Positions 1 to 8,060 of a stretch of 64,000 nt of DNA are shown one piece after another. The position numbers were made by a program, and so were the translations under genes. The notes below the pieces were generated by a model, which did not search any database, was not told where the DNA came from, and saw only the letters and a list, made by a program, of their open reading frames with translations. Origin of the DNA: Calditerrivibrio nitroreducens DSM 19672 (lineage in GTDB: Bacteria > Chrysiogenota > Deferribacteres > Deferribacterales > Calditerrivibrionaceae); the NCBI RefSeq assembly GCF_000183405.1, contig NC_014758.1, positions 682,001-746,000 of the forward strand, in the 5' to 3' direction. Each line of letters opens with the position of its first letter. The stretch's first letter is position 1.

Positions 1-2168
1 TGATGCGTACTGGGACGAAGAAGTTTAGTAAAAATGTCATAAATAGAGTTATCGTTTTTGTGGAAGATCTTTATAACCATTTGAAATCTACCTCTGATGA
101 TATCTCGGATGACCTCAATCTTGAGTTTTCTAATCGATTAAACGAGATAATAAAAGAGTCTGATGAAATAAGTGATAAAAAAAGTAATGATAATTTAAAT
201 CAGCAAGAGGAATCTACTGTCGATATTAAACCTCAGGAAAATCAGGGAAAAGTTGAGAAGCAAACCAGTAGAATGGAGATACTTAATAAAGCTGATGAAA
301 CGTTTGCTAAAATATCAAAAGTGGAAAAAGCGGAACACTTTGCCCATTTAAAATTATCGCAGGTAGATTTTTTGGTTAATCTTATAGGGGAATTGATTAC
401 CTACAAAAATATTGAAGATAGCAGGATAAAATTAATTATGGACCGGTTTGAGGATCTTACTTATGCCACAAATAGACTTCAGAATTTATCTAACGTTGTG
501 GAGCATAACTTTAGTTATTCTTATCTTTATGATCAGGAAAATCATCTGGACTCCGATGTGGCTGATGAGTTTTCTCTTGCGGAGCTGGATAGATACGACA
601 TTTTTAATATCTATGCCCGACAGCTAACTGAAATCGTAAATGATATCAATCTTTCTTATAGAGATATTGTTGAAATACTGACAGGTTTTCGGGAAGATTT
701 AAATAGCTCCAACAGGCTACTAGATAGGCTAAGAAGAGATATAACATCCATAAGGATGATTTCTGTGGATCGTTTATTCAATAATGCAATAATGACTGCT
801 AGAACCGCAGCTGCAGCAGAAAATAAGCAGATTAAAATCTTGTTTACTGGCGAAAAACTTTCTGTTGATCAATCTGTCTTCGATGTGTTGAGGGAATCAT
901 TTTTACATATAGTCAGAAATGCTGTTTCTCACGGTATTGAAGATAGGGATATGAGGTTAGCTGCTGGGAAAGATGAAGTTGGTACGTTGATATTAAGAGC
1001 CCAGAGACATGAAAATTTTTTAGTTTTTGAAGTGGAAGATGACGGCGCTGGTGTCGATCTCGCCTCTGTAAGGAAGAAAGCTATTGAAAAGGGATTACTT
1101 TCGGAATATGAAGCCCAGAATATGAGGGCTGACAAATTGATGGAACTTTTGTTTCTACCAGGGTTTACCACAAAAACGAGTATCAGCGATATTTCTGGTA
1201 GAGGTGTTGGGCTTGATGTGGTAAAAGAATCTGTGGAACAGTTAGGTGGCAATGTAAAAATACATTCTGAACGAGGTAAGGGTACTAAAATTTCTATTAC
1301 TATACCTCTGAGGGAAATAATTGGAGAGTATTTGTATATAAAAGAAAATAACCAACTTTTTGCTATTCCTATAATATACATTAGTTCTATAATTACAATT
1401 AATACTGATATGTTAAAGCAAAAACCTGGAAACGTAAAGTATAGCTTGCATAAAGAAGAATTAAACATTTTCGATCTGGGTGTTTTAATAAAACAAACGA
1501 ATAATGGTAAGTTTACCAATGGCCAGCCTGCATTGGTTTTATTCTATAGGGGTGATAAGTGCATAGTAGTTGTAGACGAGATTTTAGACAAGGTTGTGAC
1601 AGTAACAAAACCTCTTCCTAATACCATAAAGCATTTTAAGAGATATTCTGGAGCCACCATAAATGCCTCCGGTCAGATTGCCTTGATAATAGATCCATCT
1701 AACCTAATAGAGGGTAATTTATCCCATAATGTCAGGATTGAAGAGAGAAATGTTTCGATAAAAGATAATAAAATGGAGTACAAGCCTAATAGTATTTTAA
1801 TAGTTGATGATTCTTTAAGTATAAGAAAGTATATGGGTAAGCTGCTTGATGGGATGGGTCTCTACTATGAAGAGGCCACTGATGGTGTGGCGGCAATCAA
1901 AAAGCTAAGGGAGAGGAAATTTGATCTTATCATAACTGATCTTGAGATGCCTTTGATGAATGGATATGAGCTCATAAATAATATTAGGACTGAAATGCTT
2001 GACCATACAACACCTATATTTGTTGTTACATCACGGGCAACAGATAAGCATAGAAATAAAGCTTTGGAGCTTGGAGCCAATGATTTCATCATGAAGCCTT
2101 TTGACGAGGATGAAATAGCTCATAAAATAAGGGAGGCTCTCTTTGGAAAAACTACTATTTCAGGTTGA
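1..2168 (+). CDS. cheA: CheA-type histidine kinase with C-terminal receiver (5' partial)
   Basis: Chemosensory histidine kinase that passes phosphate from an N-terminal Hpt histidine to receiver proteins. The reading frame is open to the window edge and the visible start resembles the end of an Hpt domain, so the phosphorylated His lies upstream and the gene is cut. Counting from position 3: linker to about residue 110, dimerisation helices, ATPase domain with N-box HIVRNAVSHGIE (about 302-313), G1 DDGAGVD (about 346) and G2 GRGVGLD (about 399), a CheW-like domain (about 440-575) and a CheY-like receiver (about 594-715) with phospho-acceptor Asp646 in DLIITDLEMP. The fused receiver is common in CheA proteins of Pil-Chp/Frz-like and alternative chemosensory systems. 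It overlaps the next gene by 26 nt. Family assignment is secure; the behaviour controlled is not shown here. Confidence 0.93.
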   Translation, partial: MRTGTKKFSKNVINRVIVFVEDLYNHLKSTSDDISDDLNLEFSNRLNEIIKESDEISDKKSNDNLNQQEESTVDIKPQENQGKVEKQTSRMEILNKADETFAKISKVEKAEHFAHLKLSQVDFLVNLIGELITYKNIEDSRIKLIMDRFEDLTYATNRLQNLSNVVEHNFSYSYLYDQENHLDSDVADEFSLAELDRYDIFNIYARQLTEIVNDINLSYRDIVEILTGFREDLNSSNRLLDRLRRDITSIRMISVDRLFNNAIMTARTAAAAENKQIKILFTGEKLSVDQSVFDVLRESFLHIVRNAVSHGIEDRDMRLAAGKDEVGTLILRAQRHENFLVFEVEDDGAGVDLASVRKKAIEKGLLSEYEAQNMRADKLMELLFLPGFTTKTSISDISGRGVGLDVVKESVEQLGGNVKIHSERGKGTKISITIPLREIIGEYLYIKENNQLFAIPIIYISSIITINTDMLKQKPGNVKYSLHKEELNIFDLGVLIKQTNNGKFTNGQPALVLFYRGDKCIVVVDEILDKVVTVTKPLPNTIKHFKRYSGATINASGQIALIIDPSNLIEGNLSHNVRIEERNVSIKDNKMEYKPNSILIVDDSLSIRKYMGKLLDGMGLYYEEATDGVAAIKKLRERKFDLIITDLEMPLMNGYELINNIRTEMLDHTTPIFVVTSRATDKHRNKALELGANDFIMKPFDEDEIAHKIREALFGKTTISG

Positions 2169-2511
2169 CGATAAACTATTTTGTATTGAAATTGATTATG
2201 TTGTTTTGGTAGAACAATACGAAAAAGTAAAAGATCAGCTGGATGATATAAAGGTAATAGATTTTAGAACATTGTACAATCAACAAAACAGTAGAGCAGG
2301 AGAAGATATAATTTTTATTGGTAAAGATGGTAGGGTTTTGGGGCTTATTGTGGATAAAATATTAAAATTAATAAAAAATGACGAAATTTCCACTTACAAA
2401 AATGAAAATTTTATGTTAGAATATATTAAGGGCGTGGTTAAGATTTCAAACTATGAGGATAGCTATTTAATTGATGCTAAAAAAATTTTAGAGGTTGCCT
2501 ATGAAAAATAG
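2143..2511 (+). CDS. CheW-like coupling protein
   Basis: A short protein (122 aa) consisting of one CheW-like domain. Such proteins couple chemoreceptors to CheA in the cytoplasmic array. The beginning (LLFQVDDKLFCIEIDYV) and the middle (GRVLGLIVDKILKLI) follow the CheW beta-strand pattern, although the protein is shorter than classical CheW (about 150-165 aa). The start is TTG at 2143, inside the end of cheA, with GGGAGG at 2131-2136 as ribosome binding site. The overlap with cheA indicates translational coupling. The sequence is divergent, so a specialised adaptor role is possible. Confidence 0.75.
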   Translation: MEKLLFQVDDKLFCIEIDYVVLVEQYEKVKDQLDDIKVIDFRTLYNQQNSRAGEDIIFIGKDGRVLGLIVDKILKLIKNDEISTYKNENFMLEYIKGVVKISNYEDSYLIDAKKILEVAYEK

Positions 2512-3766
2512 GATAATGCTTGTGGATGATAGTATTACCATACACAGGGTAATCGATCTTTCTCTTGAGAGTGATAGGTTTGAGGTGGAAAAAGCTTTTA
2601 CTTATGAAGATGCAATAAATAAAATAAAGAAATTCAATCCGGAACTGGTTTTGCTCGATAATAAGCTTGAAGGGGTAAATATAACATCTTTCGTGAAAGA
2701 GCTCAAAAGTGACTATGGTGCCAGGGTGATTCTATTGGTGGGGGCTTTTGATGATTTTGACGAATCTAAACTGATACAGTATGGATGTGATGATTATCTC
2801 GTTAAGCCTTTTAGTTCACAGTCTCTTGAGGATAAGCTTGTTAATCTACTGCCACAAAATGAAACTGAAGATATAGTGGTTTCTCCCGTAGAGGAGAGAG
2901 ATGCTGCTGTGGAAGAGCTCATGTCCAAGATAAGTGAAGATGTGGGCTTTGATGAATTAGCCAAAGAGCCTAAGGAGAATGAGATATTTGAAGAGACAGA
3001 CCTTAAAATAGAGCTTGATGAGCCTGCTTTAGAGGAAGGTGCTATCGTTTCAGGCGATTTAAAATCGGATGAAGATGAAGGGGTGCAGTTTACAGACATT
3101 GAAAAAGTGGAAGAAGAAAAAGAAAATGTTGAAGATATATTTTCAGGTCTTGAGGAGCTTGATACTTCAGCGTTTTTAAAAGATGAAAACAAAGAAAATG
3201 AAGAGCTTTTATCCCTTGAAGATATAGAAAAAGACATTACATCTATAAAAGTAGATAAGTCTGATATCCTTGAGGATCTCATTTTAGATAACAGATCTGC
3301 TGACGCAGATGAGGTAAAAGATGAATCTCCAAAACCTGAAGAGGTTTCAGTAAAAGAAGAGCCTATATTTAAAGATGAAGAGATAAAATTAGAAGAAGCT
3401 ATTGATATAAAGGTCCCAGATCTTATTGAAGAGGAAGTGAGTTTGGGGGATGTCACAGGAGATAAGCCATTAAAATCTGATTTCGATCTTATAAAACAGG
3501 ATCTTGAAATGGAACAACCAAAAGGTTTTGATGAGGCTATATCTACAAACAAGTCTGAACCAGAGACAACCACACAATATTCAGCAATTAATGATGAAAA
3601 AATTAAGTCTATGATATCTGAAATCATTAATGAGGATTTTGTAAAATCTGTCATCAAAGATGTGCTTGCAAAGAGTCTTGAAAAAGCCGTATGGGAGATT
3701 GTTCCGGAGCTTGCGGAAAGACTCATATTAGCTGAAATAGAAAAAATTAAATCTATGGATAAATGA
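2501..3766 (+). CDS. Response-regulator protein with long acidic middle and conserved C-terminal helix
   Basis: The N-terminal about 120 residues are a CheY-like receiver (MLVDDSITIHRVI; predicted phospho-acceptor Asp53 in LVLLDNKLEG; KPF near residue 105). A low-complexity, Glu/Asp/Lys-rich stretch of about 230 residues follows and should be disordered. The C-terminal about 50 residues form amphipathic helices with the motif EKAVWEIVPELAERLI, a tail seen on receiver proteins of Deltaproteobacteria and relatives. ATG 2501 is chosen over TTG 2495 because GAGG at 2491-2494 is correctly spaced for it. It overlaps the CheW-like gene and shares a 4-nt overlap with purM. It is probably the output protein for the upstream kinase. 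The mechanism of output cannot be read from the sequence. Confidence 0.8.
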   Translation: MKNRIMLVDDSITIHRVIDLSLESDRFEVEKAFTYEDAINKIKKFNPELVLLDNKLEGVNITSFVKELKSDYGARVILLVGAFDDFDESKLIQYGCDDYLVKPFSSQSLEDKLVNLLPQNETEDIVVSPVEERDAAVEELMSKISEDVGFDELAKEPKENEIFEETDLKIELDEPALEEGAIVSGDLKSDEDEGVQFTDIEKVEEEKENVEDIFSGLEELDTSAFLKDENKENEELLSLEDIEKDITSIKVDKSDILEDLILDNRSADADEVKDESPKPEEVSVKEEPIFKDEEIKLEEAIDIKVPDLIEEEVSLGDVTGDKPLKSDFDLIKQDLEMEQPKGFDEAISTNKSEPETTTQYSAINDEKIKSMISEIINEDFVKSVIKDVLAKSLEKAVWEIVPELAERLILAEIEKIKSMDK

Positions 3767-4812
3767 TGCTGAGAGAAAAATTAGATTATTCATCTTCTGG
3801 TGTAAATATAGACGAAGGTAATCTCTTTGTTGAAAAGATAAAAAAACTTGTGGCAAAAACACTTGATGAAAATGTTCCTGAGAATATCGGTGGATTTGCA
3901 GGTTTTTATAATATAGGTTTTGCAAAGGATATGGCTGAACCTATGCTTGTATCATCCACTGATGGGGTTGGAACCAAACTAAAGATAGCTTTTATGATGA
4001 ATAAATATGACACAGTGGGGATAGATCTTGTGGCAATGTGTGTGAATGATATAATTGTCACCGGAGCCAGACCACTATTTTTTCTTGATTATATAGCTAC
4101 GGGTAAATTATCGGCGGACAGGATGGTGGATGTTATCAAAGGGATAACTGACGGATGTTCTCAGTCTTCTGTGGCCCTTTTAGGTGGTGAAACAGCGGAG
4201 ATGCCCGGAATGTATGCGGAAGGTGAATTTGATCTTGCTGGTTTTTGTGTGGGGATTGTTGATAAAAAAAATGTTGTAAATGGTGAAAGTATAGAAGAAG
4301 GGGATCTCCTGGTGGGGGTAAAATCATCCGGGCTTCATAGCAACGGTTTCTCACTTGCGAGGAAACTTTTTTTTGAACACTTAAAAATGAAGATTGATGA
4401 TACAATTTTTGGTACCCAAAGTCTGGGTGAAGTTTTGCTCTCTCCCACAAAGATATATGTAAAGCTTGTGTTGTCGATTTTACAGAAGTACCGTATAAAA
4501 GGTATGGTGCATATTACCGGTGGTGGTTTTTACGATAATCTGCCAAGAGTAATAAAAAATGGTTTGGGGGCTGATATCTACCCGGATAGATTTCATAAGC
4601 TTAAGATTTATGAGTATATTAAGTCTCTAAATATTGTGGATAACAAAGAGCTTTATAGAGTCTTCAATATGGGGGTGGGATTTGTTATGGTGGTGGATAA
4701 ATCGATTGCTGATGAGCTTGTAAATTATATCAAACTCTTGGGTGAGGATGCTTCAGTGATAGGTGAAGTGACAGGTATCAATAAGATACGTATTCAAGGG
4801 GTGGATTTTTGA
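3763..4812 (+). CDS. purM: Phosphoribosylformylglycinamidine cyclo-ligase (AIR synthetase)
   Basis: Catalyses the ATP-dependent closure of FGAM to aminoimidazole ribotide, step 5 of de novo purine synthesis, in the cytoplasm. The 349-aa protein has the family length and motifs: YSSSGVNIDEGN at the N terminus, the glycine-rich SSTDGVGTKLKIA, GIDLVAMCVND, ALLGGETAEMPGMY, the SSGLHSNGFSL stretch and HITGGGFYDNLPR. The ATG at 3763 overlaps the stop of the receiver gene as ATGA, so it is translationally coupled to the chemosensory operon. That is an unrelated neighbour and probably just compact packing. It is followed by purN with a 4-nt overlap. Confidence 0.97.
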   Translation: MMLREKLDYSSSGVNIDEGNLFVEKIKKLVAKTLDENVPENIGGFAGFYNIGFAKDMAEPMLVSSTDGVGTKLKIAFMMNKYDTVGIDLVAMCVNDIIVTGARPLFFLDYIATGKLSADRMVDVIKGITDGCSQSSVALLGGETAEMPGMYAEGEFDLAGFCVGIVDKKNVVNGESIEEGDLLVGVKSSGLHSNGFSLARKLFFEHLKMKIDDTIFGTQSLGEVLLSPTKIYVKLVLSILQKYRIKGMVHITGGGFYDNLPRVIKNGLGADIYPDRFHKLKIYEYIKSLNIVDNKELYRVFNMGVGFVMVVDKSIADELVNYIKLLGEDASVIGEVTGINKIRIQGVDF

Positions 4813-5420
4813 AGAGATTAGCGGTATTGCTCAGTGGTAGGGGGAGTAATTTCATAAAGATTTATGAAAATATTAAGTCAGGTGTTATAAAAAATGCTGA
4901 GATTGTTTTAGTCATAAGCAATAAACAGGATGCACCAGGTTTAGCTTATGCCAGACAAGCTGGATTAAATGCTATTTACCTTAATCCGAAAGATTATCCG
5001 GATAGAGAAGAGTACGATAGAGCTATAGTTGATCTATTAAAAAGAGAAAAGATCGATCTTGTTTGTCTTGCAGGGTATATGCGTATCATCACAAAATTTT
5101 TTGTGGAAAGTTTTCCAAATAGGATAATTAATATACATCCTTCTCTTTTACCTGCTTTCCCTGGACTTGATGCCCAGAAACAGGCACTTGAATATGGGGT
5201 TAAGTATACTGGATGTACTGTACATTTTGTGGATGAGAAGGTTGATCATGGGGCAATTATACTCCAGGAGGTTGTGGAGGTATTGGATGATGATTCTGTT
5301 GAAACACTTTCCGCCAGAATTCTTCAAAAAGAACACATCGTTTATAGTAAGGCAATAGATCTTATTGTAAATGACAAGATCTACATCGATGGTAGGACTG
5401 TTAAGTTTAAAAAAGTTTGA
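4809..5420 (+). CDS. purN: Phosphoribosylglycinamide formyltransferase (GAR transformylase)
   Basis: Transfers the formyl group of 10-formyl-tetrahydrofolate to GAR, step 3 of purine synthesis. The 203-aa protein shows the canonical N-terminal LLSGRGSNF, the catalytic region with Asn and His in RIINIHPSLLPAFPG, and VHFVDEKVDHGAIILQ with the catalytic Asp. The start is TTG at 4809, overlapping the purM stop as TTGA. No separate promoter is visible, so it depends on the purM transcript. It is a folate-dependent PurN, not the ATP/formate-dependent PurT. Confidence 0.96.
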   Translation: MKRLAVLLSGRGSNFIKIYENIKSGVIKNAEIVLVISNKQDAPGLAYARQAGLNAIYLNPKDYPDREEYDRAIVDLLKREKIDLVCLAGYMRIITKFFVESFPNRIINIHPSLLPAFPGLDAQKQALEYGVKYTGCTVHFVDEKVDHGAIILQEVVEVLDDDSVETLSARILQKEHIVYSKAIDLIVNDKIYIDGRTVKFKKV

Positions 5421-5429
5421 ACTTTTTCA

Positions 5430-5457
5430 TTGACTTATTATTCAATATTAATAATAT
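5430..5457 (+). promoter_or_regulatory. Sigma-70-type promoter for the M16-family gene
   Basis: TTGACT (5430-5435) and TAATAT (5452-5457) are separated by 16 bp. GAGGT at 5464-5468 serves as ribosome binding site for the ATG at 5475. The predicted leader is only about 10 nt. Confidence 0.55.
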
Positions 5458-5474
5458 CTATTCCGAGGTAATAT

Positions 5475-6737
5475 ATGAGGGCTTTGCTGGTTTTTTTCAT
5501 CTTTTTTTCTATATTTTCTAATATTTACGCAGGAGAGCATAGGATGCTTAAAAATGGTGTGACACTGATTACTGAAAAGAGAGATTATACAAATACTGTA
5601 TCGCTAACTATTTTTTTCAAAGGTGGTGTTTTTAGAGAAGATCGTAGTAACAATGGTATAGGTGAGCTTTTTAATTCCGTATGGTTAAAAAGTAATTCTA
5701 TATTGGGAAAAATGGAGTTTTATGGTGGCTTGATAAATAGCTCCGTTTCCTACGATTATGGAGAGGTTAATTTATCTATAATATCAGAATTTTCAACTAA
5801 TATTCTGGGTGAATTGGAGAAATTTATTTTAAATCCAGATTTTGATGAAAAGGTGTTTGATATAGAAAAAAATATACAGATCAACCGTATAAAAAGCATC
5901 AGGGATAGTGCTAACGCTGTTGCCGGAGAGGGTTTCAATAAGGCTACCTATGGAAACTTTGCCTATGGTATGAGTATGTTGGGTACTATGGAATCTGTTT
6001 CAAAGCTTACCAGAGGGGATCTCATCAGGTATTATCAAGATATGATGAATTCTGATGATGTGATTGTATCTGTGGCGGGGAATTATTCGGATCAATTTTT
6101 GAACAGACTTATAGATATTTTTGAAAAGATTCCAAAAAAAGAATCGAAATACAAGATATCATGTGAAGGGTCTCAAATAACAAAAGATATATTTGTGGAG
6201 GAGGAGTACGATAGAATAAAACAGGCAAAGCTCTTTCTTTCTTACACTGCTCCCTCAGCATCCAGCAAAGATTACCTTACCATAAAACTTCTTTCTGATA
6301 TTTTAGGTGGGGGTATGAGTTCTAAATATTTTAATATTTTAAGGAAAGAGAAGGGGTATGCTTACTCGGTTGGTTCCTACTATGCATCAAGACTATGCAG
6401 TTCAAGATTTGTGGCATACATAGGGTTGCAGTATGAAAATGCCCCTGATGCCATCGAAATAATGGATAATATTAATAAGAACATAAAAGATTATGTGACA
6501 GAAGATGATTTAACATCGAATAAAAATTACATTTTGGGTAAAATATTGTCTGAAGCTCAGACAAATGGAAAGGTTGCCTGGTACAATGCATTCTTTTACA
6601 ATTTGGGACTTGGTAGTGATTATTTTAGTAAATATATTGATGGAATTAAGAGCGTATCATTAAAAGATATCATGGATGCTGCCCGGATATTCAACGGGCC
6701 TAAAGCAATTTATATCCTTAAGCCCACATCCAAATAA
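5475..6737 (+). CDS. M16-family (insulinase/processing-peptidase-like) protein without the zinc motif
   Basis: A 420-aa protein with a signal peptide (about residues 1-19, ending near IYA), predicted to be periplasmic. The two halves match the M16 fold: the N-terminal domain begins HRMLKNGVTLITEKR, and the second half carries LGGGMSSKYFNILRKEKGYAYSVGSYY, the conserved R/Y region of M16 peptidases. At the place where the catalytic HXXEH should stand there is GIGELFNSVWL, so the zinc ligands are missing. In this family such proteins are the non-catalytic partner of an active subunit. No active partner lies next to it here. It could be a scaffold, a substrate-binding subunit or an orphan. Confidence 0.82.
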   Translation: MRALLVFFIFFSIFSNIYAGEHRMLKNGVTLITEKRDYTNTVSLTIFFKGGVFREDRSNNGIGELFNSVWLKSNSILGKMEFYGGLINSSVSYDYGEVNLSIISEFSTNILGELEKFILNPDFDEKVFDIEKNIQINRIKSIRDSANAVAGEGFNKATYGNFAYGMSMLGTMESVSKLTRGDLIRYYQDMMNSDDVIVSVAGNYSDQFLNRLIDIFEKIPKKESKYKISCEGSQITKDIFVEEEYDRIKQAKLFLSYTAPSASSKDYLTIKLLSDILGGGMSSKYFNILRKEKGYAYSVGSYYASRLCSSRFVAYIGLQYENAPDAIEIMDNINKNIKDYVTEDDLTSNKNYILGKILSEAQTNGKVAWYNAFFYNLGLGSDYFSKYIDGIKSVSLKDIMDAARIFNGPKAIYILKPTSK

Positions 6738-6740
6738 AAA

Positions 6741-6762
6741 AAGCGGGGTTCAAACCCCGCTT
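6741..6762. terminator. Bidirectional intrinsic terminator between M16 gene and peroxiredoxin
   Basis: Perfect inverted repeat AAGCGGGGTT (6741-6750) and AACCCCGCTT (6753-6762). Flanking A and T runs on the two sides let it end transcripts arriving from both convergent genes. Confidence 0.88.
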
Positions 6763-6770
6763 AATTTATC

Positions 6771-7364
6771 TTACTGATGACCTTTTGGATTCTTTTTGAA
6801 ATACTCTTTCATCTTTTCTGGATCTGGTTTCATTGTATCCATGCCTGGTCTCCAGCCTGCAGGGCAAACTTCACCATAAGTTCTTACGAACTGCAAAGCA
6901 TCAAGGCTTCTTAAGATCTCATCAACATTTCTACCTATACCTAAGTCATGGATTAGTTCAAACTGAACTTTACCTTCAGGATCGATTATGAATGTGGCCC
7001 TCAGAGCCATACCACCGGGGAGAAGTACTCCGTAGTCTTCAGAGATCTTTTTTGTAAAATCTGCCACAAGAGGATAAGCTATGTCCCCAAGACCGCCTTC
7101 AGATCTTGGCTGATTAATCCAGGCAAGGTGGGAAAATTTACTATCTGTTGAAACTCCAATAATTTCACAATTTCTTTTTTTGAATTCTTCCACTGCATCG
7201 CTCAAAGCTGTAATCTCTGTAGGGCAGACAAAAGTGAAGTCCAATGGATAAAAGAAAAGTACTACCCACTTACCTTTGTAATCCTCAAGATTCACTTTTA
7301 CAAATTGTTTGTTTGATACGGCGTCTGCTTCAAATGTTGGTGCTGGTTTTGATACTAAGCTCAT
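6771..7364 (-). CDS. ahpC: Typical 2-Cys peroxiredoxin (AhpC/Prx1 family)
   Basis: Thiol peroxidase that reduces hydrogen peroxide, alkyl hydroperoxides and possibly peroxynitrite in the cytoplasm. The 197-aa protein has the peroxidatic Cys47 in FTFVCPTEI and the resolving Cys167 in GEVCPAGW, plus the conserved Arg in the [11 protein letters not shown] region. It carries a GGLG motif (residues 90-93) and a C-terminal YF (188-189). This combination is known from over-oxidation-sensitive peroxiredoxins and is not universal in bacteria. No AhpF or thioredoxin-like reductase is adjacent. AGGAGG precedes the start. It is divided from ferritin by a short promoter region. Confidence 0.96.
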   Translation of the reverse strand: MSLVSKPAPTFEADAVSNKQFVKVNLEDYKGKWVVLFFYPLDFTFVCPTEITALSDAVEEFKKRNCEIIGVSTDSKFSHLAWINQPRSEGGLGDIAYPLVADFTKKISEDYGVLLPGGMALRATFIIDPEGKVQFELIHDLGIGRNVDEILRSLDALQFVRTYGEVCPAGWRPGMDTMKPDPEKMKEYFKKNPKGHQ

Positions 7365-7384
7365 CTCTTACCTCCTATTTTAAA

Positions 7385-7425
7385 TTTTAATAATTAAATT
7401 TTATATAATTTTTGTAAAAAGTCAA
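7385..7425 (-). promoter_or_regulatory. Peroxiredoxin promoter with PerR-like palindrome
   Basis: On the minus strand TTGACT (7425-7420) and TAAAAT (7403-7398) are 16 bp apart. The palindrome TTTTAATAATTAAAT at 7385-7399 touches the -10 and matches the PerR box consensus TTATAATNATTATAA at 11 of 14 positions. The region is extremely AT-rich, so the operator call is weak, while the promoter call is moderate. Confidence 0.4.
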
Positions 7426-7454
7426 GCTCTTTTTTAAGACATTTTTTATCTTAA

Positions 7455-7970
7455 TTATACAGTGACCCCGGCTGGTAGCACAAAAGTGCGGGTGGCAAGC
7501 TCTTTATCAATCATAAATATACCATTACCATCAGATTTTGTAAGCTTTAATTGATCTAAAATCTCATTTACAGATGCTTCTTCTTCCACCTGCTCTGATA
7601 CAAACCATTGTAGAAATGCATTGGTGGCGTGATCCCTTTCTTCAAGGGCGAGGTCTACTAAATTGTAGATCGATTTTGTGATAAATTTTTCATGTTTTAA
7701 GACTTCTTCGAATACGTTTACAGGATTTTTGAACTCTTTTTCTGGTTTTGGTATCTCCTGTAATTCTGCAATTTCTCCCTGATCGAGTATGTAATTATAG
7801 AATTTTAGAGCATGCACCATCTCCTCTTTGGCCTGAACGTAAAACCAGTTTGCAAAACCTTTTAAACCTTTTGATGTGGCCCATGATGACATTGATAGAT
7901 AGAGATAAGATGAAAATAATTCATTTTTAAGCTGATCATTTAATGCCTTAGCCATTTTTTTAGAAATCAT
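7455..7970 (-). CDS. ftnA: Bacterial non-haem ferritin
   Basis: Iron-storage protein that oxidises Fe(II) at a di-iron centre and deposits ferric mineral inside a 24-subunit cytosolic shell. The 171-aa length and motifs fit the FtnA family: LKNELFSSYLYLSM (first Glu ligand), YVQAKEEMVHALKFYNY (Glu and His ligands), LEERDHATNAFLQWFVSEQVEEEA (Glu/Gln ligands). It lacks a haem-binding methionine arrangement of bacterioferritin and has no rubredoxin domain. It is next to peroxiredoxin, consistent with joint peroxide and iron control. AGGAGG precedes the ATG. Confidence 0.96.
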   Translation of the reverse strand: MISKKMAKALNDQLKNELFSSYLYLSMSSWATSKGLKGFANWFYVQAKEEMVHALKFYNYILDQGEIAELQEIPKPEKEFKNPVNVFEEVLKHEKFITKSIYNLVDLALEERDHATNAFLQWFVSEQVEEEASVNEILDQLKLTKSDGNGIFMIDKELATRTFVLPAGVTV

Positions 7971-8002
7971 AAGTCCTCCTTTTTTTTAGATTCTATTTTT
8001 AT

Positions 8003-8054
8003 ATTATATACGGAAAAATAAAAAAAACAAGGATATTTATTAGAAATATTCTAA
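8003..8054 (-). promoter_or_regulatory. Ferritin promoter and upstream palindrome
   Basis: Minus strand: TTGTTT (8030-8025), 16-bp spacer, TATAAT (8008-8003). About 10 bp upstream of the -35 is the perfect palindrome TTAGAAATATTCTAA (8040-8054), similar to Fur/PerR-family boxes (11 of 14 positions of the PerR consensus). The promoter is plausible; which regulator binds is inference. Confidence 0.42.
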
Positions 8055-8060
8055 ATTTAA

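Noticed and set aside
929-1519. Minus-strand open frame opposite cheA (196 codons)
   Set aside because: Lies entirely inside the ATPase and CheW-like domains of cheA; translation looks random.
2794-3726. Long minus-strand open frame (310 codons) opposite the acidic receiver protein
   Set aside because: It is the shadow of the acidic Glu/Asp-rich repeat-like coding stretch; Ser/Phe-rich translation without any family pattern and no ribosome binding site.
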